This document shows, in pieces, positions 38,431-47,908 of a stretch of DNA of 64,000 nucleotides. The DNA comes from Candidatus Heimdallarchaeota archaeon. GTDB lineage: Archaea > Asgardarchaeota > Heimdallarchaeia > Heimdallarchaeales > Kariarchaeaceae. Numbering within the stretch: the first letter of the stretch is position 1; every line of letters starts with the position of its first letter. The stretch spans positions 186,001 through 250,000 of the forward strand of contig JADCLS010000001.1 in NCBI GenBank assembly GCA_026702845.1, given 5' to 3'. The position numbers were made by a program, and so were the translations under genes. A model generated the notes under the pieces. It ran no database searches, was not told the DNA's origin, and saw only the letters and a list, made by a program, of their open reading frames with translations.

Positions 38431-39216
38431 ATGATAGATTTCAGTGGAAAACGAGCACTAGTTTTCGGTGTTGCTAGTGAAACCTCTATTGCCTGGGCAA
38501 TCACTCAGAGAATAATAGAAGCAGGTGGAACGGTGGTTCTGGCATACCAAAAGAAATTCAGAAGCCGATTGTATGGATTAACCAAGGGTGTGGATGGTAT
38601 AGAAAGCATTGAGGAGTGTGATGTTGCTTTTGATGATCAAGTGAAAGATCTTTTCATACGGATGGATCTGAAATTTGATATGATTGTGCATGCAATTGGT
38701 TTTGCTCCTGGTTCTGCATTGAGTAAACCAATAATATATACAACAGAGGAGGATTTTGCTACCGCCCTCATTATTTCTAGTTACTCCTTACAACGAGTTG
38801 CAAGGCATTCTATGAGGTTTCTAAATCCAGATTCCAGTTTTGTCACCCTCACTTACTTAGGTGCCACAGCTGTGGTTCCAGGTTATAGATTAATGGGTAC
38901 TGCAAAAGCTGCATTGGAATCATTGGTTCGTGAACTCTCACCCATACTTGGTGCGGCTGGTCATAGGATCAATGCAATTTCAGCTGGTCCAATTAGGACC
39001 CTCGCTGCATCTCATGTTCCTGGATTTGATAATATCCTTGATTACATGGAGCATACAGCCCCACTTAAAAGAAATATAAATCAAGATGATGTCGCAAAGG
39101 CTACGATTTTCCTACTGAGTGATTTGGCTTCAGGTATCACTGGACAGACCATTTTTGTAGATGCTGGGTTCAATATAATTGGTGTACCACCAGATCTCGA
39201 TAAACTAAATAGATAA
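38431..39216 (+). CDS. fabI: FabI-like enoyl-ACP reductase (SDR)
   Basis: A 261-residue short-chain dehydrogenase most like FabI. It has the FabI-type cofactor start GKRALVFGVASETSIAWAIT (5-24), the HAIGFAPGSAL region, and Tyr-x6-Lys in GYRLMGTAKAALE (about 152-159), followed by INAISAGPIRTLAAS. FabI reduces enoyl-ACP to acyl-ACP with NADH. Archaea generally lack a bacterial fatty-acid synthase, so the gene is unusual; either a fatty-acyl pathway or another role could apply. It starts 49 bp after the CBS gene. Confidence 0.85.
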   Translation: MIDFSGKRALVFGVASETSIAWAITQRIIEAGGTVVLAYQKKFRSRLYGLTKGVDGIESIEECDVAFDDQVKDLFIRMDLKFDMIVHAIGFAPGSALSKPIIYTTEEDFATALIISSYSLQRVARHSMRFLNPDSSFVTLTYLGATAVVPGYRLMGTAKAALESLVRELSPILGAAGHRINAISAGPIRTLAASHVPGFDNILDYMEHTAPLKRNINQDDVAKATIFLLSDLASGITGQTIFVDAGFNIIGVPPDLDKLNR

Positions 39217-39217
39217 T

Positions 39218-39997
39218 TTATTTTCGCGTATCACGGAGACCTTTCTCCTCTAGCCATAATTCAACAATCTTCCTATCAATAACCTGAGCGTTGGGATCAA
39301 TTACCACTATTGAGTTATATCCTTTACTCCGGGCCCATGTATCAGAATGAGGCTCTTTCTTGGTGATCTTGTTAAGTTTGGGATACTCAATAGGAATGAT
39401 ATGATCCTTTCTATCAATGAATAATTGGCCAAAAATCCATCGTTCAATGAAAGTTGCCTGAAATCCTGCATTATTATGTTTAATTGGTAGATTAACCATC
39501 AACATGGCAAAATTGTCTGGTTTGTTATCCATGAAGGCAATCACCAATTTCTCAAGTATTTCCAAGGATGGCACGAATTCATCGGAGTATAATTCATCAA
39601 TTTTATATGTATACGGAACACTGACTGAAATTGAAGGTATACCTGCCAATACGCCTTCCATTGCAGCTCCAACAGTACCTGAAGATAGATACGCTGATAA
39701 TCCCACATTATGCCCAACATTTGCACCTGATACTAACAAATCTGGTTTATCATCAAGATACAAACCATAATTTGCACAATCTGCTGGTAATGCATCCAAA
39801 GTGATGATTTTTCTACCCTCGAGGTGCACAATCCTCTTCTCAATTTTATCTTTTCTTCTTGAATTTGATTTGGAAGTCCAACTCTGGTTCTCTGCAGGTA
39901 CTACTGTGGTAACAGTTCCTATTCTCTCTAAGATCTTCACTGTCGGCAACAACGCAGGTGAATCTATGCCATCATCATTAACAAGTAAAATCCTCAT
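39218..39997 (-). CDS. surE: SurE 5'-nucleotidase
   Basis: A 259-residue protein of the SurE family: NDDGIDSPALLP (6-17) with the metal Asp pair, PAENQSWTSKS (about 39), and SGANVGHNVGLSAYLSSGTV (about 90-109) with the Asn ligand. SurE removes phosphate from nucleotides, mostly 5'- or 3'-monophosphates. Its stop is convergent with fabI, 1 bp apart, so the two transcripts must overlap. Confidence 0.95.
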   Translation of the reverse strand: MRILLVNDDGIDSPALLPTVKILERIGTVTTVVPAENQSWTSKSNSRRKDKIEKRIVHLEGRKIITLDALPADCANYGLYLDDKPDLLVSGANVGHNVGLSAYLSSGTVGAAMEGVLAGIPSISVSVPYTYKIDELYSDEFVPSLEILEKLVIAFMDNKPDNFAMLMVNLPIKHNNAGFQATFIERWIFGQLFIDRKDHIIPIEYPKLNKITKKEPHSDTWARSKGYNSIVVIDPNAQVIDRKIVELWLEEKGLRDTRK

Positions 39998-40384
39998 CTA
40001 TTCAAGTTTACATTATTGATTATTTACTTGTATCGATGGAGAAGTAAACTAAGTAAAGTTCTAGCTCTGCGTAATTTAAAATATCAATTAAATCTCCAAA
40101 AAAATTAACCATTTCCTAAACTTACAGCAAATACTATTATTAAATGGTTTACGTATCGTGCATAGAGTAATAATCGGTGAATAAAAATGGCTTTCCAGGG
40201 ATAGAGATCCATCAATCTCATGTTTGGTAAGCTTAATCTCATTATTTGATAATATAGTTTAAAGAAATCCACAGAAATTGCCTTTAAGTTTAACTAGTCT
40301 TATCTATAAACTTTGAAAACTATGGATCTCAAGGGAATATGATATGATTTCAGCACAGAGTAAACTAGAATATTTATTTTAATG
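39998..40384. other. Long AT-rich gap, no gene seen
   Basis: Almost 390 bases between surE and the GTPase promoter region hold no convincing coding frame on either strand. I see no tRNA, repeat or relic of a neighbouring gene. One 41-codon frame on the minus strand looks like chance. Confidence 0.5.
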
Positions 40385-40398
40385 TTTTTAATTATATA
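40385..40398 (+). promoter_or_regulatory. TATA box for the GTPase cluster
   Basis: The sequence tttttaattatata occurs about 45 bases before the GTPase ATG at 40441. A start site 25 bases downstream would leave a short leader. This is the only obvious promoter ahead of the cluster. Confidence 0.4.
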
Positions 40399-40440
40399 TG
40401 ACAAATAAAGTTAATATTAAGTCATTTTAATGATAATAAT

Positions 40441-40947
40441 ATGGCTAAATCGTATAAGGTTTTGGTTATTGGACAAGGTTCAGTGGGTAAGACATCTATT
40501 GCAACCAGATATACACGTGGGGGCTTTAAGGAATCGCATTTGATGACATTAGGTGCCAATTTTATGTTAAAAGATGTCAAACTGGAGAATGGAGAGAAAG
40601 TAAGGCTCTCAATTTGGGATACAGCTGGACAAGAACGGTTTAGGAAAGTTGTCGAAACTTATTATAAAGGTGCCAAGGGATGTGTATTAGTGTATGACAT
40701 TACTTTAAAGGAAACATTTGTGGAATTGGAATATTGGAAAAACACTAGTCATGCTAATGTACCTGATATGAATTACGTTTTAGTTGGAAATAAATTAGAT
40801 CTAGCAGATGAAGCAAGACAGGTTACTACTGAAGAGGCTCAAGCAAAAGCAGATGAGTGGGGAATGCCTTTTTTTGAAGCATCTGCAAAAACCAACATTA
40901 ATATTAATGAGATATTTGAAAGTATGACTGCTCAACTAACTAGGTGA
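40441..40947 (+). CDS. Rab/Ras-type small GTPase
   Basis: A 168-residue small GTPase of eukaryotic type. G1 is GQGSVGKTS (11-19), G2 Thr36 in MTLGANF, G3 WDTAGQE (59-65), G4 NKLD (117-120) and G5 SAK (148-150). The WDTAGQERFRK segment is Rab-like. Gln64 for hydrolysis is present. There is no C-terminal Cys box, so it is not prenylated as eukaryotic Rabs are; membrane contact would need a partner. It heads a co-directional cluster of four or five genes through 45931, which ends in a longin/roadblock-like protein. Confidence 0.97.
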   Translation: MAKSYKVLVIGQGSVGKTSIATRYTRGGFKESHLMTLGANFMLKDVKLENGEKVRLSIWDTAGQERFRKVVETYYKGAKGCVLVYDITLKETFVELEYWKNTSHANVPDMNYVLVGNKLDLADEARQVTTEEAQAKADEWGMPFFEASAKTNININEIFESMTAQLTR

Positions 40948-41111
40948 ATATTCTAACTGGAATTATTACTGTTTTTAAAAAATAATAAAATTCATTTTAA
41001 CTGAAATTTTAATTGTAAAATTTATTACAAAATCCTATAAAGTTTTTTAACATTAAAATATCAATAAAATTGTACAGAGATAGTGACAACTATTTTTAAG
41101 GAGAATCTTAA

Positions 41112-41279
41112 ATGAAAAAAGAAAGATACAGAATATGGAAAACTCGACAGGTCAGCTCAGAAGAGGCACAGGCCAAAGCAGATGAGTGGGGTATGCCATT
41201 TTTTGAAGCATCTGCAAAGACGAATGTCAACATAAATGAATTATTCGAGGCCATGACAACTCAACTCATTGCGCAGTAG
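41112..41279 (+). CDS. Mini-ORF: C-terminal third of a small GTPase
   Basis: A 55-residue open frame: 11 residues of new sequence (MKKERYRIWKT), then RQVSSEEAQAKADEWGMPFF and EASAKTNVNINELFEAMTTQ, which match residues 126-168 of the GTPase upstream. It carries only G5 (SAK), so it cannot bind GTP. The frame is intact, starts with ATG after an aaggagaat ribosome site, and its stop is followed directly by the next gene. It is either a duplication relic that has acquired a start, or a small regulator mimicking the GTPase C-terminus. Confidence 0.6.
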   Translation: MKKERYRIWKTRQVSSEEAQAKADEWGMPFFEASAKTNVNINELFEAMTTQLIAQ

Positions 41280-41288
41280 GTGAAAAAA

Positions 41289-42572
41289 ATGAGCGATACT
41301 GCTGAGAAAAAAGAGATCTCAATTTCTGAACAGATTGAAAGAACATCTGTTAATATTACAACTTTTTCTGCATTGAATGATGCCACAGGTCTACCAGTGA
41401 ATTTACCCATAATTCTTGGTGGTGAAGATTTAATCGAGGATGAGGTGGCAAAACTAGAAGTTGAAGAAGCTTTTGGTCAATTAAATATTCAATCCCTTTT
41501 TGGTATCACTACAGAGAACCTGGAAAGCTGTCTTTATGATACCTTTCATGTAGGTGAGCATGAGGGCAAGTTGACCCCTCATGTATATCTATTAAAATCA
41601 CATCAGAACTCAGTTTATCTGCTAAACCTGCTTACTACACCATACGCCGATTTAAATTTAGATTCCTACTTCAATGAGGTTGAATTTATGTCTCGGTCTT
41701 TTTCTGGAGTATTTCGAAGGACTTTAGCTCAATTAGAAGAGGATATTATTGATGATGATAGACAAGATGATATATTGAAAACCACCGTGGATAATCTTGC
41801 AGGATATATACATTATATGATTTTCACAGAAAGGGGATTGCGTGAACTTGTAGCAGGTGCATTCTCCAAAGTTACCATGATGGTTTTAGGTATGTTCATG
41901 GAATTATCAGTTCGAAATGATGAGTATGTCTGTCTGGGTGATTGTGGAAAGACTTTCGAGACTGATAACGTATTATTCGAGGAAAAAGATAAAGTACAGA
42001 CAGAATGTCCTGAATGTAAGGGTAAATTGGCTATGGCACCACCGATAGTGGTTCCTGATAATATTCAATTTACATTCCCACCCGGAGCTGGCAAAATATT
42101 GGGTGAAGAGGATCCCAGTGAAGCAGTTCCTGCAAAATTTCTGGGATATTTCACATCTATTGCCATGCCAAGAAATATCTCATTAACCGTAAATCGTCTT
42201 TCTCCTCAACATTTCTCAACATTAGCCACTATCCCATCAAAAGCTACCTTTGTTACTGATATAGAAAGTGGTGAGTACGTTTCTCTTAATACCAATTGGA
42301 GACCAATGGGAGATGGAAGGGTATTTATCTTTGTTACTCTTGGATATACTAAGTTTTATGAGCAGAATCATTTGCCATTTATTCCACAACTCACAGCTAT
42401 TACCGTAAATAGGAAAATCACTGAAGGTGTTCAGAAGGGTAAAAAATTAGATGAAATTCTACGCTCTTCAATAATCAATGATTGGCGTCTAACGGAAAAG
42501 ATGAAGATAAGTGCTCTAGAAAAATATGCAAATATCGATGATCTTCCAGAATTTGGAGGTAATAGTGAATGA
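41289..42572 (+). CDS. Unrecognised protein with zinc ribbon, GTPase cluster
   Basis: A 427-residue soluble protein without a known family. In the middle it has CLGDC (about 217) and CPECKGK (about 241), a likely zinc ribbon. Before it lies a helical region (FMSRSFSGVFRRTLAQLEED), after it a mixed region (RPMGDGRVFIFVTLGYTKF). ATG 41289 lies 6 bases after an aggtg site; a GTG at 41280 directly after the mini-ORF stop is the alternative. It overlaps the next gene by 4 bp. Its position suggests work with the GTPase. Confidence 0.7.
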   Translation: MSDTAEKKEISISEQIERTSVNITTFSALNDATGLPVNLPIILGGEDLIEDEVAKLEVEEAFGQLNIQSLFGITTENLESCLYDTFHVGEHEGKLTPHVYLLKSHQNSVYLLNLLTTPYADLNLDSYFNEVEFMSRSFSGVFRRTLAQLEEDIIDDDRQDDILKTTVDNLAGYIHYMIFTERGLRELVAGAFSKVTMMVLGMFMELSVRNDEYVCLGDCGKTFETDNVLFEEKDKVQTECPECKGKLAMAPPIVVPDNIQFTFPPGAGKILGEEDPSEAVPAKFLGYFTSIAMPRNISLTVNRLSPQHFSTLATIPSKATFVTDIESGEYVSLNTNWRPMGDGRVFIFVTLGYTKFYEQNHLPFIPQLTAITVNRKITEGVQKGKKLDEILRSSIINDWRLTEKMKISALEKYANIDDLPEFGGNSE

Positions 42573-43912
42573 AAGGTCAGCAGCAGGCTATAAATAAGGA
42601 ATTCGCAAATATTTTCACTACCCTGAGTGCCAGGGTTGAGGTTTTCCAAACCACACAGAAGGGATTCTTGGAAAATTACTTCAATGATCTTAAACAGGAA
42701 TTACCAGAACTAAATGATAAGGAAATTGATACTGCATCTGCTGTGTATGGGATATGTATTACTGATGATGCCCTTAAAAACTACACAATTAAGCAGTATG
42801 CCGAGGATATCAACTATCTTCAGTCATTGATCCCTGAAGTTATTGAAGATGATAAAGTAGAAGAAGGTGAAAAGGATGAGGATAGCCTACCAACTCATAA
42901 TCTTCCAAAGAAAGACGAACCGAAAACTTTAGCAGATAGAGTAAAATCTGCTATTGAGAGTGAAACAGCTCTGATGAAGGTTCTAACTGCATATTATCAA
43001 GCTAATTCAATAATAGAACGTGCCATTAACAATTTTAACAATGATTTAATTATCCATCATGTTAACGAGAGACCTGAGATTGTTATCACCTCACTACTAA
43101 TAAGAAATCATTTGCTTCCATTATATGAAAATATTGTTTTTATCTACAAAAGTGCAGGGATAGATGTAGATCTTAGATTTGTGACTGCTCAAGTCAAAAT
43201 CTCGATTGAGAAATTGCTGCATCCGAAGAAAGAAACACCAAGTATGAGCATTGTATTTCATGAAATTGAGGGAATATATCCTCTTGGTTTTGGATCAGAT
43301 CTGTACTGGGATCTTTCAGAACAAATCATATATGTTGATTATTATCCTAAATTAAAAGCCATGTTACAACCTCAAATCGATGAAGCCATGGATGTCAAAA
43401 TAAAATCCCGTGAGACGATGATGAACAAGATGGAGCAAGTTAAAAGTCAGGAAAGAAATGCTCATTCAATAGAAAATATACGCGCCAAGGTAGATTCGAT
43501 AATCTTCGAATCCTTCCATTTCAATAGACCATTCAATGATGATGCACGAATAAAGATGCAGAGAGCTGTTGAACAAGTATTGAAACGGATGGCTTTGGAA
43601 GAGTATGGTATCCAGGATATTCCTAATATTGAGAAATTCTTAGACTATTTCAATAGGGAGTTCTTCCATCCTATCTTCAGTGAATATGTGCAGTTATATC
43701 TACCTTTTATTGATATTCGTGAATATCGAGCATTTGTTCAAGATCCATTAGGTACTGTGGAGAAGCAAAAAGCATACATCACAAATCAATTCTGGTTTCA
43801 GATGCGTAAATATGGTGGAGCAAATAAACCTAATCCTAGCCAACTTGCTCATGCTTTTTCAATGGTCATGTATGATCTGATGAATAATAAGAAAGTACTA
43901 GATTTTGAATAG
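42569..43912 (+). CDS. Unrecognised helical protein, GTPase cluster
   Basis: A 447-residue, mostly helical protein with no membrane segment and no known motif. An acidic, lysine-rich linker near residue 95-115 (DDKVEEGEKDEDS) separates an N-terminal helical part from the main body. The C-terminal half includes KRMALEEYGIQDIPNIEKFL. Its ATGA overlap with the zinc-ribbon gene means coupled synthesis, likely equal amounts, and probably a complex. It ends 87 bp before the next gene in the cluster. Confidence 0.7.
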   Translation: MKGQQQAINKEFANIFTTLSARVEVFQTTQKGFLENYFNDLKQELPELNDKEIDTASAVYGICITDDALKNYTIKQYAEDINYLQSLIPEVIEDDKVEEGEKDEDSLPTHNLPKKDEPKTLADRVKSAIESETALMKVLTAYYQANSIIERAINNFNNDLIIHHVNERPEIVITSLLIRNHLLPLYENIVFIYKSAGIDVDLRFVTAQVKISIEKLLHPKKETPSMSIVFHEIEGIYPLGFGSDLYWDLSEQIIYVDYYPKLKAMLQPQIDEAMDVKIKSRETMMNKMEQVKSQERNAHSIENIRAKVDSIIFESFHFNRPFNDDARIKMQRAVEQVLKRMALEEYGIQDIPNIEKFLDYFNREFFHPIFSEYVQLYLPFIDIREYRAFVQDPLGTVEKQKAYITNQFWFQMRKYGGANKPNPSQLAHAFSMVMYDLMNNKKVLDFE

Positions 43913-43999
43913 TCAAAAGCTCAGAATAAAAATTGTAGCTACTAAGGTTTTGCATTTTTGATAAAAAATAATTTATAATTTAATACTATCTCGAGTTTC

Positions 44000-45931
44000 A
44001 TGATTTGGTCAAAGGTATTCTTTGTATCTCCAATTGGTGATAAAATTGATCCTAAGAATCCAGAGAGCTACACTGTGATGAATATGGATATGAAGGATAC
44101 AGCCTTGCTGCATCAGATTATTGCACAAGTAGATCGTAGCAAAATGACTGATTACTATCTCCCTGTAAATGGTCATATCACTCGTTGTATTCCCAAAATC
44201 CAACAATTGGATAATTTTACGGTAATTCTTTATGCAGATATGCAAGGAATGTTGATAGTACATAAATCAATTCAATCATCGGATTTTCACTGGATCGCTT
44301 CAGTTGTCTCTGAACTTTATCCTAGTAGGATATTAACCAAAGATATCCTGCTCAATACACGATATCAACATTTAAGTCATATAACAGAATATATTGACGA
44401 ACCAAGTGATCAATCTGAGTTCCTAACAACCATCCCTCGTGTTAATTTCAATTCTATTATGAATACTAAACGATATGAGGGGACAGAACCTATTTTGAAA
44501 ATTATAATCAGTGAGGACATTCAAGATATTCATGATTTAATATTTGAAATTGGAAAATATGTGGCTTATCTGCATGTAGACGAACATGAGCATAACTTGA
44601 AAATTATTGAGAAAATTCTTAAATTATCAAATGATTACCATCATAAGGTAATAGATGATAAACGAGAGGTAGTTATTCATAAACTGCAACTATTCTATGT
44701 TCTCACAAGAGTTTACATTCCAAGACAAATATTTAATGATTTAATTGAATACGGTAAAGGAATAATAAAAATGGCCAATGATCTTCAGATGTCTAACATC
44801 GTGTGGGTTCTCAATACCTTATTAAGCTGGTTCTTTGGTGTAGGAGAACCGGTGAAGAGGAAAAAATGGGGCTCCTTGGATATCCCCAATAATCTGAATC
44901 TATTACCAAGTTTATTAGAAATCAAAGATAATGTACAGGATAAAGATCCGTTGGATGTTCTCAAATTGTATTTGGAATTGAATGAGAGCATGGAACTACA
45001 GATCCTGGTTGATGGATACGAGGAATTGCAGGAGAAGATTGCAAATACATATTTAAGATTGGATGATTATAATTCAGCAGAAATGTTTTTCAATTATGCA
45101 TTGACAATTTATGAGTATCAGAAAAGAATAGATCGCATAATCAAGATCCAACAAAAGATAATTAATGCAATACAGAAACATTATGAAGAAGTGGCTATCA
45201 CTGCCAATTTTTTTAGTAATAATGGAAGAACTGCGGATGCAGTTACTCTAGCCTGGGGTGGATTACTCATAGCTTTAAGGTTGGTAAAACTAATCTATGA
45301 TTTTTCAATGAATGCCGAGGGTTCATTGAGAATCATACTCAAATATTTTGATATGTGTAGAAGACCATTAATTAAGGTGGAAGATGACATGACTGAGGTG
45401 GTCATGCTAAAATTGGATGAACTCAATCAATTCTTCAATTCCTTATTCAACAAGGAACTTGATGACGAGACAGCCAAGATGTATATAGAAATGCATTCTG
45501 AGAGCTTGAAGTTCATGGTTCCTCAGAAACCTCCACTGTTCATGTTTATGACATCTGATGGTAGATTGCTCTATACAAGAGAGGCCACAGCGGATTCAGA
45601 TGCAGATACTGATACTTCTTACTTAGTAGCTGGTGCATTAACTGCCATCAGATCAGTCTTAACTGAAGCATCCATGTCGCAATCAGGAAGTGTAAAAGAA
45701 ATTACCCTTGGAGATTCCGTATTACTAATTGAAGCTAGGAAATCTGTTGTAGTAGTTGTTTCAGTTCTCAAATTAGATGATAATTTAAGAAAGTTCACCC
45801 AGAATGTGGCAGATGTAATCGAGGAAAATTGGGGTCCAGTTATTTACGATTGGTTTGGTGATAGAGAATCCATTGAACCTGTGATTGAATATATTGATAG
45901 TAGTATCTTAGAAGAATTGATCGATAATTAA
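44000..45931 (+). CDS. Large TPR-like protein with a C-terminal longin/roadblock-like domain
   Basis: A 643-residue protein. The first 115 residues contain strands (FTVILYADMQGMLIVHKS) and may be a longin-type domain. The middle is helical with TPR-like pairs (YEELQEKIANTYLRLDDYNS; AEMFFNYALTIYEYQKRI). The last 140 residues run PLFMFMTSDGRLLYTRE, YLVAGALTAIRSVLTEA, VKEITLGDSVLLIEARK, a longin/roadblock-like order also present in the 35300-36286 protein. Roadblock/longin proteins are GTPase partners in eukaryotes and Asgard archaea. It is 87 bp after the helical protein and overlaps the convergent peptidase by 4 bp. Confidence 0.7.
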   Translation: MIWSKVFFVSPIGDKIDPKNPESYTVMNMDMKDTALLHQIIAQVDRSKMTDYYLPVNGHITRCIPKIQQLDNFTVILYADMQGMLIVHKSIQSSDFHWIASVVSELYPSRILTKDILLNTRYQHLSHITEYIDEPSDQSEFLTTIPRVNFNSIMNTKRYEGTEPILKIIISEDIQDIHDLIFEIGKYVAYLHVDEHEHNLKIIEKILKLSNDYHHKVIDDKREVVIHKLQLFYVLTRVYIPRQIFNDLIEYGKGIIKMANDLQMSNIVWVLNTLLSWFFGVGEPVKRKKWGSLDIPNNLNLLPSLLEIKDNVQDKDPLDVLKLYLELNESMELQILVDGYEELQEKIANTYLRLDDYNSAEMFFNYALTIYEYQKRIDRIIKIQQKIINAIQKHYEEVAITANFFSNNGRTADAVTLAWGGLLIALRLVKLIYDFSMNAEGSLRIILKYFDMCRRPLIKVEDDMTEVVMLKLDELNQFFNSLFNKELDDETAKMYIEMHSESLKFMVPQKPPLFMFMTSDGRLLYTREATADSDADTDTSYLVAGALTAIRSVLTEASMSQSGSVKEITLGDSVLLIEARKSVVVVVSVLKLDDNLRKFTQNVADVIEENWGPVIYDWFGDRESIEPVIEYIDSSILEELIDN

Positions 45932-47832
45932 TCTCGATATTTATCAAAAAAACTGATCATTCGTTCTAACCTATCAAGTACATGATCTGGTTCTCCTGAT
46001 CTTGATAATTCATGTCCATCTCGTGGATATCTAACAAACTCAACATCTTTACCAAAATATTTCATACTGACAAATAGTTCTTCTGCCTGTGAAATAGCTA
46101 CTCTATAGTCATTCTCGGAGTGAATTATTAATAGAGGTGTTTCTATTTGTTTAACCCTTGAGATAGGAGATAATTGCCAGAATAAATCTAATTTTTCCCA
46201 TGGATTACTCTCCATTTCCCATAATCCCCAGATAGGAATATCAGTAGTGGTCCAGAATGTGCTCAGGTTGTAAACTCCTCGTTGAGCACAAGCTGCCTTG
46301 AATCTATTATCTCGACCGATGATATTAGCAACCTGGAAGCCTGCATAGGATCCACCTGTGATAAAGAGATTATTTTTATCTATTCTAGGCAGAAAATGAT
46401 CAACTGCTTGTAGTAGATCTCGTGCATCATCCACTCCCCACTTAGCTGTGATAATCCGCGCAAAATCTTCTCCATATCCTCCAGAACCAATGGGATTAAG
46501 TGCTAGGACAGAGTAGCCACTAGCTACTGTTACTTGCCATTCATGCCACATGGAACCTGAATTATTCCACATCACATGTGGTCCTCCATGGATACTTAGA
46601 ACGAGTGGAGGATTATCCACACCTTCTCTGCTGGCATCGAAAAACCATCCTTGGAATTTTATTCCTTCTTTATTTTCCAGCCAAAACTCCTCTGGAATAC
46701 AGATTTGTTTATTTCTGATCCAAGGATTAAGATCCTTAAGTAATTTTGTCTCTTCTCCATTAAAATACCAAATGGCCTGGGGATATTCAGGATCAGTACC
46801 AATAAAATATAGCTCTGTAGAATCTCCTGCAAATGCATCTATACTACAATCTGCTCGCAGAACGAGGGAAAATGTATTATCTTTATACGTTCTTACATCT
46901 CCTTTTCCACTATCCTGAACCAGACACAATATTTCATTTTCTAGTACTTTCACCTGCTCCACACTTCTGTCTAGTGTTTGAGTGAATAACACTGGGCCTT
47001 CATTGCTGTAGTATGCCCAAGTTGTGTTCTGTCCTGCTTTTCCCTTTTCTGGCATTGTTGTAAACAAAATCTTGTTATGATCTGCAATTGGTGATCCTGT
47101 GAAGTACATGGCATTGATCTTACAAAGTGATTTACCACTACTCTTCTCCCCTACCTTGAATTCTAGTAGATCAGCTTCATCGGATAGATCTATATCTGCA
47201 TCTTGTTTTGAAATGCTTATAATAGTGGAGTTATCTAAAAATGCTCCTTCTGAGAAGTTGAACTCACCTTCTGATAGTTGCAGAATTTCCTTGTTTTCAA
47301 CTGAAATAGTGAATAATTGTGTATAATCTATTTCTGACTTATATGTCGTTCCTGATCTATAGACCATGCGAGTAATAATTCTTGGATCCTCTTGTTTATC
47401 ATTGAAACGGTCCTTCTTGATCGTATTCAGATCCTTATCATCATCGAATTTCCTCTCTGGTATTGCTGTGAAGACCAGATATTTGGCATCAGGTGACCAA
47501 TTTACAGAAGAAACATTGATGTCACCATTAGTGAGTTGTATTGCTTCTCCTCCATCCATGTCGATGATATATATATGGCTATTACCTGATCGTTTTGATA
47601 GAAATGCTAATTTTCTCCCATCAGGTGAGAATTTTGGTTGACTATCTTTATCGCCTGATGTAAATTGTTTGATATTGCCTTCAAGGATTGAATAAACAAA
47701 AATATTGCTTTTGTATGTTTTTCCGTCTTCATTGCTTGTTTTTTCAACCCAAGCAACATGATTTTTCGAAACAATAATTGATTCAGCCTTTACTATCATG
47801 TTATAATCTTCAATTGAGATTTTATCAGACAC
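45928..47832 (-). CDS. S9-family prolyl oligopeptidase-like peptidase
   Basis: A 634-residue serine peptidase. The first 370 residues hold beta-propeller blades with PD40-type repeats (SQPKFSPDGRKLAFLSKRSG; SVNWSPDAKYLVFTA). The catalytic alpha/beta hydrolase follows: Ser in FITGGSYAGFQ (about 496), Asp in HSENDYRVA (about 578), His in YPRDGHELSR (about 610). This is the acylaminoacyl-peptidase/dipeptidyl-peptidase layout. No signal peptide is seen, so it digests short peptides in the cytosol. The start is GTG. Confidence 0.93.
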   Translation of the reverse strand: MSDKISIEDYNMIVKAESIIVSKNHVAWVEKTSNEDGKTYKSNIFVYSILEGNIKQFTSGDKDSQPKFSPDGRKLAFLSKRSGNSHIYIIDMDGGEAIQLTNGDINVSSVNWSPDAKYLVFTAIPERKFDDDKDLNTIKKDRFNDKQEDPRIITRMVYRSGTTYKSEIDYTQLFTISVENKEILQLSEGEFNFSEGAFLDNSTIISISKQDADIDLSDEADLLEFKVGEKSSGKSLCKINAMYFTGSPIADHNKILFTTMPEKGKAGQNTTWAYYSNEGPVLFTQTLDRSVEQVKVLENEILCLVQDSGKGDVRTYKDNTFSLVLRADCSIDAFAGDSTELYFIGTDPEYPQAIWYFNGEETKLLKDLNPWIRNKQICIPEEFWLENKEGIKFQGWFFDASREGVDNPPLVLSIHGGPHVMWNNSGSMWHEWQVTVASGYSVLALNPIGSGGYGEDFARIITAKWGVDDARDLLQAVDHFLPRIDKNNLFITGGSYAGFQVANIIGRDNRFKAACAQRGVYNLSTFWTTTDIPIWGLWEMESNPWEKLDLFWQLSPISRVKQIETPLLIIHSENDYRVAISQAEELFVSMKYFGKDVEFVRYPRDGHELSRSGEPDHVLDRLERMISFFDKYRD

Positions 47833-47908
47833 ATGCGAAACTCCTTTTTTACCTTTAATATATAATAGGTAAATACATATTCAAATCAAATGAAATTGAT
47901 AATATCAT

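Noticed and set aside
40130..40270. Minus-strand frame of about 41 codons in the gap before the GTPase
   Set aside because: No ribosome site, no recognisable motif, and length expected by chance in AT-rich DNA.
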